The notes under the pieces: generated by a model
Seen by the model: only the letters and a program-made list of their open reading frames with translations
What the model was told of the DNA's origin: nothing
Databases searched by the model: none
NCBI RefSeq assembly: GCF_003144115.1
Contig: NW_020312020.1
Coordinates: 1-64,000, forward strand
DNA: 64,000 nucleotides
Direction of reading: 5' to 3'
Origin: Tilletiopsis washingtonensis
Lineage: Eukaryota > Basidiomycota > Exobasidiomycetes > Entylomatales
Shown: positions 1 to 9,619 of the stretch, piece after piece
How the letters are laid out: each line of letters starts with the position of its first letter
How positions within the stretch are numbered: position 1 is the stretch's first letter
Program-made: the position numbers and the translations under genes

Positions 1-95
1 ACCCTAACCCTAACCCTAACCCTAACCCTAACCCTAACCCTAACCCTAACCCTAACCCTAACCCTAACCCTAACCCTAACCCTAACCCTAACCCT
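1..95. repeat. Telomere repeat array (CCCTAA)n
   Basis: About 15.8 uninterrupted copies of the hexamer CCCTAA, the C-rich strand of the TTAGGG telomere repeat used by many filamentous and basidiomycete fungi. The C-rich strand reads 5' to 3' from base 1, as expected for a left chromosome end. The array stops at a one-base change (ACCCTCAACC) and passes directly into unique sequence, with no variant-repeat zone. Confidence 0.98.
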
Positions 96-1196
96 CAACC
101 TGGGCATCAGGCAAGGCTCTGCCAGCCAGGAGGCGCAGAAGCAATGTGCAGCAGCCAATTTGCCTCTCTCAAGCACAAGGCAAACTCCCTGCGCTGTTTC
201 AAGAATAGAGACTCCAAGGCAGCCTCCAAGCTGGCTTGCAAGGTGCTGGTGGTTCTGATCAATGCCCTGGAGCCCTGGCTTTTGGGCCCCAACCCAGTGG
301 GACAAGCCCTCTGCCTGGTGGCATCAAGAGAACCCAAGCCTGCTAGAGCAAGATGAGCAAGTCATCCCAGAGCATGCAATGTTCAACCACCTCCAAGAAG
401 ACATGGAGCTCAGAGACGGGCAAGCTTCTTGCACAGCTGATAGAGTGAAGAGACAGACTTTGCAGCAGATGTTGGTGCAGGCTCCTATTGCTGACAGCAA
501 TGGATGGCAAGGAGATATCCTGGGCTGAGAGCTAGGCAATGGCAGCTGGAGGCAAAACACAACTTTACGCTTGTTTGTCTGAATGCAATGCATGGTACTC
601 AGCAATGGCATCAAGGAGCAAAAGTGCATCCACTGTGCGCAACAGCATCTTGTGGGCAGCTGAAGAGGCAGCCTCCCATGACTCTGTTGCAGGAGCAGTG
701 GGTGAGAATGGCTTGTCTCCAATGCACTCTAGCGCAGCTGCCCAGATTTGAGCAAACTGCAAGGGCAATGCTGCGCCAGCATGCATGTCTGTGGGCGCAA
801 TTGTAGTCTTAGCGCTGACAGGGCTTCTGTGCGCGCCGTCAACTTGGCCACAGCAACAGGTGCAGCCTTATACTTGGTGCTGGCACCAAGCAGCATGGGC
901 ATGGTGCTGGCAGCACTTGAAAAGGCTGGTGTTTGCATGGCCAGCAATCTAGCAAGAGTAGCGCAATGGCCAGTACAAGTTGTGACTCCTTTAAATCTCA
1001 ATGCTTTGACCTCTGCTGAGATCTGGCACTGGGGCCCAGCCATGACCTTTGCTGAACAGGGCTGACTGCTGAGGTGTATGCAGCCCAAAGAGACATGTCA
1101 CTGTTAGTCCTACCTTCAGACCAGCTGATTGTCAGGAGACTGAAGAGTTGCAGCTGTGTGGCATCCAGCCATGGGCCAGCACGTCCAAGTCAGAGT
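96..1196. other. CpG-depleted subtelomeric sequence, no intact gene
   Basis: This block differs sharply from the rest of the window. GC is near 50%, and TG, CA and GCA-type words are abundant. By eye I count about 14 CpG in 1.1 kb, where the next 60 bases alone hold about ten. No open frame here looks like a protein, and I see no helicase or reverse-transcriptase motif. The pattern fits an old element or subtelomeric repeat eroded by deamination of methylated CpG, but its original identity cannot be read. Confidence 0.7.
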
Positions 1197-1337
1197 GGGG
1201 GGGGGGGGGCTGCAGCGCGGCTCGCTCTTGTAGTCACGTGCTGCGGCGCGCGACGCGTCAACGAGGCGGTGCAGCCAACGGCGCACGGCCTCGCCGCGCT
1301 CGCCTCGCGACCACCATCATCCCGCCCACCGCATCCC

Positions 1338-2366
1338 ATGTCCTCTGACGCGCCGGACGTACACGAGGCGTTGCCGGCAGCCGTCGTCGAGGCGCGCGTG
1401 CTCTCGCAAGCCGACGCCGATGCGTCCGTCGAGGCGCTGCAGCGCACACCAGCGCGGTCTGGCCCGTCCGCGCCCTCCGCACCTGGCGACGCCGGCGCCG
1501 ACGCAGCGCGCGCCGGGCAGAACCCGCGCTTCGAGCGCTTCGAGGCGGCATTGACCAAATTCCTGCAGCTCATCGACCACAAGGCGACGTGAGTGCGCCG
1601 CAGCAGCATTGCCGGCGTGGCGCTGACCCGCTGCAGCGAGGCGGCCGTGCGCTCGACGCTGCCGCACATGGACGCCAAGCTGCTCGAGGCGGCTCGCGCG
1701 GGCTTCATCGGCGAGCTCAAGGCACGCATCCTGGTGCGTGCCGTGTCTGCGGCAGTGCGGTGCATACGCTCACGCTGCGCAGGAGTCCTCTGCGCTCGTC
1801 GCCGCCGAGTACCAGCTGGAACCACGGCTGCTGGAGCTGCAGCAGCTCGTCGAAGAGGCGGATGAGCGGCTGCAGAACGGGGTGGTGCCGGGCGCAGAGG
1901 AGGCAAAGGACGTGTGGCGGTGAGCAGCAACGATACGCTCTGCTGGGCACGCGCTGACGCGGCACAGGCCGGACCTCGACATCGAGACGGCCGTCTCGGC
2001 ACGCTCGGTCGCAGCGCAGCGCGAAAATGTCGCGTCGCTCGAGGCGGAGCTCGCCGAGGTGAGCACTGGCGCGCGCGCTGCACTGCCCGCATCTGACGCG
2101 CCACAGCTCGAGGCCGAGAACCGAGCAGCGGCCGGCGCGCTCAAACACACACTGGCGCAGGCCGACGGGCGGCAAGGCGCCGCGCGCGAGATGCTGACGG
2201 TGCTTGAAGAGGTGAGTGGTGCGAGCCTGACGTGCGCACCGCGCTGATTCGCCGCCAGTCGATTGCCGGGCTCGAGCCAGACGCCGAGACCGAGACGCAG
2301 ATGCGCGCCGTCGTGGAGGCGCTGCTCGCCGAGCTTGGACCCCGGACGGCCGGCGCGCCGCCATAG
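1338..2366 (+). CDS. NNF1: Nnf1/PMF1-like kinetochore (MIND complex) subunit
   Basis: Six exons joined by GTGAGT- or GTGCGT-type introns of about 46-50 nt give a protein of about 262 aa. Residues 1-60 are low-complexity. From about residue 64 (NPRFERFEAALTKFLQLI) the sequence is helical, followed by LPHMDAKLLEAARAGFI and then LEPRLLELQQLVEEADERL, ending in a coiled coil to the stop. That order matches the Nnf1/PMF1 family, in which a head motif is followed by an xLNELDxLIxEA-like helix. Nnf1 pairs with Mtw1 in the MIND/Mis12 complex linking centromeric chromatin to Ndc80. The family call is by motif resemblance only; another small coiled-coil protein is possible. It is the first gene from the telomere, about 140 bp past the CpG-poor block, and it converges on PSD1 with 125 bp between stops. 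Confidence 0.6.
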
Positions 2367-2491
2367 CGTCGCGTCACGGACCCGCATCTCTCAATGATAC
2401 CCGCGTCACGCACAACATGCGCCGAGTGTGCACGTGTCAGCGCCGTCGAGCACATGGCCTCTTGTGGTCTCTGGCATGTATTTCTCGCGGC

Positions 2492-4624
2492 TCAGCGAGG
2501 GGTAAAGTCGCCGAGCGCCGTGCCCAGCTTGATCTTCTGTCCGGCCTCGATGGTAAAGTCAAACTCCTCGGGCGCCTCGAAGATCAGCACGACCGTCGAG
2601 CCGAGGCGGAAGCCGCCCATCTCCTCGCCGGCGAGCAGCGGCTGCCCGCCCAGCAGGCGCGACGCGGAGCTGTACGACGCCTCCGAGTACGTGCCGGCCA
2701 GCACGCGCTGGTCGCGCACGTTGGTGCGCAGTGCCTTGTCGAACGAGACGCAGATGGAGCCGACGTTGGTGGCACTGCGAGCAGTCAGCACCAGCGCGGC
2801 ACCCCACCGCTCGCACGCAGCACTCACCCGACCGGCACCATGCCAAAGAAGCCATGCCGCCAGCGGCCGAGCAGCGCGACACGCTCGTTGAGCACAAAGA
2901 GGTTCGAGAGGCGGCTGGCCACGTACGGCGAGACGGAGTACAGCTCGCCTGCGGGAGGTCAGCTCGCGCGCACGCTCCACAGACGCCGCACTCACCCCTA
3001 AAGTGCCGCCGCCGCTCGACGACCCACGAGCACGGCGAGTGAAAGTGGTGGTAGTCGCCGGGCGCCAGGTACACGACGCAGAAGAAGAGCTTGTTGCCCT
3101 CGGCGACGCCGTCGTGGCCGGGGCTGTGGCGCTGCAGAATCGGCGGCAGCGCGCCGCCGCCCATCTCGTACGCCACATTGGCGTACTTGCCCAGCACCTC
3201 GGGCGTGTCGGCCGTGGGGATGCCGACCTCTTCCTCCTCGTCGTCGTCGTTGAGCGGGCGGCTGAAATCGCCGGCGACGCCCTTGTTCGCCGGCGGCACG
3301 CCCGTCTTGGCCTTGCCCTCGCCGGGCACGTGCACGAACCACGACTTCCACCAGGTGCCGCGGGCGATGCGCCAGCCGCGCTTCTTGCGGCCCTCCGAGC
3401 CGAGGAGCCTGTCCACCGAGTACTCGATGCCGTTGACGTTGGCAAAGTCGCGCTCGTCCTGGATCTGGTGCGAGCGCGAGGCGGCGCCGGCTTGCGTGTC
3501 GGCGCTCGAGCCCGAGCCCAAGGAGACCTTCTCGGTGCTCTGCGCATCAGACGAGACGCCGAGCAGCGCGTCGAGCGAGTACGTGATGCCCTTGACCTGC
3601 TCGACGCGCCGGCCCTGAATAGAGCCAAAGTGCAGCACAGTGCCGTCGGCGGGAGACACCTGCAGCAGATGTCAGCGCAAGGTCCGCGCCCATGAGAGAG
3701 ACAACGCACCAGCGGGCTGTCTTCGATCACTCGAGCGCCGTCCCGCAGCTCGCGGTAGAAGAACTCGCCGAGGCTGCGGTAGTGCGTCAGGTCCGGGTCC
3801 TTCATCTCGTCGAGGTTGCAGCCAAAGATCCAGCTGTAGAAGCGGAAGCCGTACGGGCGGAACCAGACCGGCAGCGTCAGATTGTTTGCCCAGCCCCAGG
3901 CGCGCGAGATGGCGTTGAGCGGCAGCGCGCCGAGCACGTAGACCTGCACGGCGCCGGTATCAGCGGGTGCACACATTGTCTCCTGGCGCGGCACAAGCAA
4001 CGCACCGTCCACGGCCCGCTCATGCTGACCACGCGGCCATTCTCGTCGACCACCTTGCCGCGCTTGCCGTTGCGCGAGCGCCCATCGCGATCGGCCACGT
4101 AGTTGCGCCGCGCCTGCACGCCCACCAGCACGGCAGCACCGAGAATGATCGGCAGCGGCTTCCATGCAATCGGTGTGCTGCGCCAGGAGTGCGCCATGCG
4201 AGCTGTTGTAGAGCCATATTGAGCAAGCGACCCTCGCCTTACCGCCGCCAAGAGAAGGCTCACCGAACAGGCCCGAGGACCGAGGGCCCCCACGGCCGCC
4301 GTCGCCGTGGCCTCCACTACTATGCCCCGCGCTCCCGGCGCTGGCTTGCGGTCCATCGAGCGGAGCATCACCGAGGCCCAGGCTGGGCGGCGGCGTACCC
4401 TGGCGCCCCGCGCCGGCGGCCTCGGCACGCAGTCGGGCAGCGCGATGACCACGCACCGTCGCCGCCTCGTGCTCGGCATCGAGCGGCGAGCGTGACGCCA
4501 GACCACGGCGCGATGCACGCAGCAGCAGCGGCAGCGGCAGCGGCGACGGCGCTCCCAGCGCCAGCGGGCGCCGCAGCGAGTGCGACACGGCGCCGTAGCG
4601 CACAATGGCCGAGGCGGCAGGCAT
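2492..4624 (-). CDS. PSD1: Mitochondrial phosphatidylserine decarboxylase (Psd1)
   Basis: Converts phosphatidylserine to phosphatidylethanolamine at the mitochondrial inner membrane. About 632 aa in six exons. The chosen ATG opens an Arg-rich, Leu-rich presequence ([20 protein letters not shown]). It is followed by a single hydrophobic segment ([14 protein letters not shown]) and then the catalytic fold, with [27 protein letters not shown], the His motif YHHFHSP and [15 protein letters not shown]. The C-terminal [13 protein letters not shown] contains LGST, the self-cleavage site at which Ser becomes the pyruvoyl cofactor of the alpha subunit. LGST is typical of the mitochondrial type. The frame stays open upstream to about 4990, so a longer presequence is possible. 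The first intron, about 41 nt, is the least certain join. Confidence 0.93.
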   Translation of the reverse strand: MPAASAIVRYGAVSHSLRRPLALGAPSPLPLPLLLRASRRGLASRSPLDAEHEAATVRGHRAARLRAEAAGAGRQGTPPPSLGLGDAPLDGPQASAGSAGHSSGGHGDGGRGGPRSSGLFGEPSLGGGKARVACSIWLYNSSHGALLAQHTDCMEAAADHSRCCRAGGRAGAAQLRGRSRWALAQRQARQGGRREWPRGQHERAVDGALLVPRQETMCAPADTGAVQVYVLGALPLNAISRAWGWANNLTLPVWFRPYGFRFYSWIFGCNLDEMKDPDLTHYRSLGEFFYRELRDGARVIEDSPLVRCLSHGRGPCADICCRCLPPTALCCTLALFRAGASSRSRASRTRSTRCSASRLMRRAPRRSPWARARAPTRKPAPPRARTRSRTSATLPTSTASSTRWTGSSARRAARSAAGASPAAPGGSRGSCTCPARARPRRACRRRTRASPAISAARSTTTTRRKRSASPRPTRPRCWASTPMWRTRWAAARCRRFCSATAPATTASPRATSSSSASCTWRPATTTTFTRRARGSSSGGGTLGVSAASVERARELTSRRRAVLRLAVRGQPPLEPLCAQRACRAARPLAAWLLWHGAGRVSAACERWGAALVLTARSATNVGSICVSFDKALRTNVRDQRVLAGTYSEASYSSASRLLGGQPLLAGEEMGGFRLGSTVVLIFEAPEEFDFTIEAGQKIKLGTALGDFTPR

Positions 4625-5108
4625 CGCGGGCCGAGAAGTGGTGCCAAGCGAGCGGCGCCGAGACTGCTGATCGACGGCGAGGGCGCAGCTCTGCGCACGC
4701 AGGCTGCAGCTGCTGACGAAGCCGGGCGGCGGCCTCGCGGGCACGAGCGATGCGCCAGTCGGCGCGGCGCACGAGTGACGGGCTCGGAGCAGCGCTGTAC
4801 GAGGCGCTGGAGTGACGGGCGAGCTGCAGGCGGCGCGGCGGTGAGTGTGGCAGGACGACAAGGGTGCCCGACGCTGAAAGCTGGAAGGCACCGCGGCAGC
4901 GGCGCAGCGCGCCTCAGCTGGCCCGCCGCACCGAGGCTGGGCGTGGGACAGAGGAGCGGTGCGCGCGGCGCGCCGCGCTGGCAGCAGCACGCTGACACCG
5001 CCTGCGCGGCACGCTCCTCACTCCGACTCTCCTCCACACCACACGCCAGGCGTCGGCACAGTACTAGATTAGAGCAGCCTCGGACAAGGTGACACAGATC
5101 CTAAATGT
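4625..5108. other. Intergenic: PSD1 upstream / synthetase downstream region
   Basis: GC-rich spacer between two genes on the minus strand. It must hold the PSD1 promoter or leader and the 3' end of the next gene. I see no TATA box or repeat. Part of it may be coding if PSD1 starts further upstream. Confidence 0.5.
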
Positions 5109-8100
5109 TCAGACCGCAGCGCTCTTCACCGGCCGCACGGGCACGCGCGGCCGCACCGGGATGCCCTCCCACACGACGCCGCCGTCGGCCGTCTCGCCCT
5201 TCATCAGCAGCGAGAGCGAGCCGAGCGTGGCGCCCGCCATGACGACCGAGCCCGGCAGCGCAATCGAGTACGGCTTCATCGTCGCGCCGGCGCCGATGCG
5301 CACGTGGTCCATCGCCATGACGCGGTCCTGGAACAGGTGCGACTGCGGCCCCGCGTGCGCGTTGACGGCGGCATAGTCGCCGATCGACACGAGGTCGTAC
5401 TCGGTAATGTCGGCGGCGCCGAGGAAGACGCGCTTGCCCATGTTCGTGCCGAGCAGCCAGAAGATGGTCGGCAGGAAGGGCGTGCCGACGAGGTGCGACA
5501 GGCACAATGCTGAGGCGCACGCGGCGTCAGCAGGGGAGCAGCAGCGACGGAATGAAGGAGCTACTCACGCTCCGCCAGCGTCTCAAAGGTAGAGGTGACG
5601 GCCTCGCTGAGCCACACGTTGAGGCTCCACAGCGGCCAGGCGTCCGGACGGTACGCGCCGACGAGGATCCACTTGGCAAGAATCGTCAGGCCGACGGCGG
5701 GCAGCGCAAAGAGGAAGAAGTAGAAGATGGGCAGCGTGGCGACGGCGGCCCAGCCGATGCGGTTCCACAGGTCCTCGAAGAGGAACACGCCGAAGCCGAG
5801 GCCATACACGATGACGATGCGCGGCAGGACGATGCGCAGGCCCTCGATGAAGAGGCGCTGCGCGCGCAGCCACGGCGTCGGCGAGAAGAGCGTCTTGTCG
5901 TCGTAGGTCTGCGACAGCTCTTGCCGCCGCGGCATGAGCACGGCCGGAGAGCCGAAGCAGGACGTGCCTGCCTCCAGCGGCTGGCCCGCGGGCGGAAGGG
6001 ACAGCACGCCGACGAGCGAGCCCGTGCCAAGTGTCGTGCCGGCAGGCAGCAGCGAGGCATTGCCCGCAAACGAGCGCGGCTCCATGGTCGTGACCTTGAG
6101 CGTCAGCTTGTTGCCGCGGATCTCCGAGTCGCCCATGAGTACCGCATCGGCAATGAACGCCTCGTCGCCGATGACGCTGAGCTCGTTGATGCCGCGCGCC
6201 GTCGAGACCTCGGCGCCATGGCCGATCTGGACTCCCACCGCACGCAGGAAGGGAACTGCGTACAGCGTGGCGTAGACGGGGTGCAGAATGTCGAGCGACG
6301 CATCCATCACGCGGTCGGTGAACCACTTCCGCACGTAGAAGAGCGAGGCGGTCGGGTACGTGCCGGGCACGAGCTGGCGGCCGCGCACCAGCCAGCGGAC
6401 AGCGACGAGCTCGACAAAGACGAGCACGATGTAGCCGCATGCCACAGGAATGCCTGGGCAAGGCGCCGAGTGTCAGTAGCTCCGCATGTCTGCCACCGCG
6501 CCTGCTTGACTCACCTGCGATCGCTACCCAGGCCCAGTGTGTTGTGTTGCGCGGCTGCACGTAGTCGTAGAGCATCAGACCCGGAATCTGCGGAGCCAGG
6601 TAGAGTGCCGGCAGCGCGAGTGCCGCCAGCAGCGTGTAGGCGACTGTCAGGCATGCGCGGCGCCAGAACGACGGCCGGCTCGCCCTGCCGTGGCCGACGT
6701 CGGCAACGAGGCGCTCGAAACGCGCAGGGCTGCCGCACCATCGCTCTCCGGACGGCACCGTCGCGCCACTGGGCAGCATCGACATGGGCGCGAGCTCGCC
6801 GTCGTCCTCGACGCGGCTGCCGCCTTCGAGGAGCGAGTTCGAGCCAATCGATGCGCCGTTGCCGATGTGAACGGGCCGCATGACCAGTCGGCCGGTCTCG
6901 TCGACGACGGACACGCTCAGAACGACGTCGGACCCAACAACGGCGTCGTCTCCGATGCTGACCAGGTCTGCCGCTGCACCGATCTGCATGTGCCCCAGGT
7001 GGCAGTGCGCTCCGATCTTGGCGCCGAGCAGGCGTAGCATCGTGGGATACAGCGGTGACTCGGCGATTGCCTGCAGGGCTTGGTCAGCGCCGGCGCGAGC
7101 ATGAAAACCGTCGTACCACTCACCTTGACCGGGACAAGGTCCGTGAAGCGGTCCGCTGCCCACCAGCGAAAGTACTGGAAGCCCCACAGCCGATGCGAGC
7201 CCTCGCGCGCGTGGCCGAGGAACGCCCACTTGCCCAGCACGCCGCAGAGCGCCACCGCAGGCGGAAGCACGACGAACACGCCGTAGGCGCCAAAGATGGC
7301 GGACGCAACGCCGTACGAGAGCAGAAAGTCGAAGAGGAGATAGGGCATGAGGATCTCGAGCGAGACGATGAAGAAGAGGAAAAGGATGACAGGCAGCTGC
7401 GCCGTGCCGCACAGGGCATGCCGGAGCGCCGAGACGGGCCTGTCGCGCGGCGGGGCAGCAGCGCTCAGCGTCGTCTTCTCGTCGAACTCGGAGGCCGCAT
7501 CGACATCCGAGAAGCGCGCTGCGATTGCCTCCGCGGTGCGGCACTCGTAGATGTCCGCCAGGCCGAGCTGCTTCAGACCGGGATGGCACCGCAGGCGCGA
7601 CACGAGCACCGCGCAGACGAGACTGTGGCCGCCAAGATCGTCGAAGATGTCGTCCTGCGCGAGCACCTGCTTGCAGTGAGGGAACACACTCGCCAGGCCG
7701 TCGAGAATGCGGTCGAGCGTTAAATTGCCGGACTCCTGGCTTGCGACGGACTTGGCTGCCGAGATCTGCGCCTGCGCAGCCTCTTCCTGGGCACGCCTTT
7801 TGGCCGAGATGTCGTGGAGTCCCTTTGCGTTGATCTTGCCGCTCGGCAGGCGCGGCATCTCCTCCTTCGAGAGCTCAAAGAAGGCCTCGGGGATCATGTA
7901 CGACGGCAGGGAGGCCTTGAGCCCCTCTCGCAAGCCGGCGGTCCCGCTCGATCCCTGCTGCCGCACAACGTAGCCCTCGAGGCGCTGCGAGCCCTCTGGA
8001 CCAGCCAGAATGACTGCCGCAGCCTGCACGCCCGCTTGACTGCACAGCTGCCCCTCAATCTCGCCGAGCTCGATGCGGAAGCCACGGTGCTTGACTTGCG

Positions 8101-9619
8101 TGTCGATGCGACCGAGGAAGGCGAGCTGCCCCTGGCCGTCCAGACGGCAGCGGTCGCCTGTCCGGTAGCACCGCTGCCCGTCGATGACGATGAACTTCTC
8201 GGCCGTCAGCGCCGGGCGGCCGACGTATCCGGAACCGACACACGGGCCGCCAATGACGAGTTCGCCTTCCGTGCCAGGCGCCGGGCGAAGCGGCTCCAAC
8301 GCGCGCCTCGCACTAGTTCCCTCGCCGTCGTCGATGGGCAGGAGCAGACCGGTATAGCCCGGCAGCGTCGCACCGATGGTCACCGGCTCGTGTGGCCGCA
8401 GCTCGGCGATCGTGCAAGACACCGTCGTCTCCGTGGGCCCGTACGTGTTCCAGAGGCGCAAATCGGGCCGCCAGAGGCGCGCGACGAGGGCCGGCGGACA
8501 GGCCTCGCCTCCGAGATTCACCAGGCGGAGGCAGCGCGGCAGCTCCGAGCCGGACGCGCTCGACTCGTCCATCGTGAGGATGCCCATGAGCGAGGGCACC
8601 GCGTGCACCACCGTGACGCCGCGCTGCGCCCACACGCCGTCGGCTCCTCCAAGCGACGTCACGTCGAGGCACTGCGACCGGCTGCCCAGAACGACGTGGG
8701 CACCGGCGGCGAGCGCGATCCACACCGACTCGACCCACATGTCAAACGCGGGCGAGAAGCCGGCCCAGACCACGTCGTCGGCCCGAATGCCCAGCACTGC
8801 GCGTGATGCTCGCTTCAGCACGGGGCCGTTTGCTGGCTTCCGTGATCACTCACCGGCATTCTCGCTGAGGAGGAAGCGCAGCGCCGCCGAGTGGGGAATA
8901 GCAATGCCCTTGGGCGTGCCGGTGGTGCCGCTGGTGTCTGCGCTGCCGTGTGAGCTGGCGAGGCGCGGGGCTTCCGAGCTGCACATACAGATGATATAGG
9001 CGGTGGCATCCTCCGACGGCCGGGGAGCGGGTGTCCGCGCGGGAGTGCGAGCAGCGCTGGCTCGCAGTTGCGCAAAAGTGTGGACCTCGATCGGGCTGCC
9101 GGCGGCGGCCGAGGCAGCGGCTCGCGCCCGGGCCTCGTGCTCTTCGTCGCAGATGAGGACGGAGACGCCGGCATCCTGCATGCACACGGTGACACGGGCA
9201 GCAGGGGCATCGTGGTCGAACGGCAGCCAGGTCGCACCAGCGAATGTGGCGGTTAGGACCGCCAGCGGAAGCTCAAGCGACTTCTCGAGCCACACCGCCA
9301 CGACCGGAGCTTGCGCCGCTGCGCCGAGTCGTTCGCGCAGATGCGAGCTCGTCTCAAGAACGATCTCGAGCGCCTCTCCATATGTCAGCTGCGCCGCTGC
9401 ACGAGTGACGTCTCCGTCTGCCTGGAACGAGAAGCACGTCGCGCCGGGCTGCAAACGGGCGCGGTGGGCGAAGATGTCGGGCAGAGTGCGCACGCCTGCG
9501 GGAGGAGAGGGAGCGGCGCCAAAGGGGCTGGGCAGCAGGTATGGCCGGGCCATCGGAGCGCCAGGACGAGGGAGAGGGGGAAACACGGCGATGCGCCCGA
9601 CAGCCCAGTGCGGCTGCAT
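5109..9619 (-). CDS. Pls-type NRPS-like synthetase (epsilon-poly-lysine synthetase architecture)
   Basis: About 1406 aa in six exons, close to bacterial Pls (about 1.3 kaa). An adenylation domain comes first: A3 core YTSGTTGTPKGIAI (split by an intron after AYII), NTYGPTETTV, GELVIGG, YRTGDRCRLDG, HRGFRIELGEIE and PSGKINAKG. A carrier domain follows (DDIFDDLGGHSLVCAV, phosphopantetheine Ser near residue 623). Then come three repeats of a TM pair plus a hexapeptide-type beta-helix domain (IGAHCHLGHMQIGAAADLV; IGHGAEVSTARGINELSVIG; RVFLGAADITEYDLVSIGDY). There is no canonical condensation, thioesterase or reductase domain. This is the Pls/PosA layout, in which the tandem membrane domains chain amino acids through side-chain amines. 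The product is unproven. The ATG at 9553 is an alternative start, with a TTAAAG 75 bp upstream. Neighbours are housekeeping genes. Confidence 0.85.

Noticed and set aside
2492-4990. A single 832-codon minus-strand frame covering PSD1
   Set aside because: Large parts are out of frame with the enzyme. The PSD fold appears only when the introns are removed.
5583-7589. A 668-codon minus-strand frame inside the Pls-like gene
   Set aside because: Only its central part is real exon. The remainder is a neighbouring exon read in the wrong frame.
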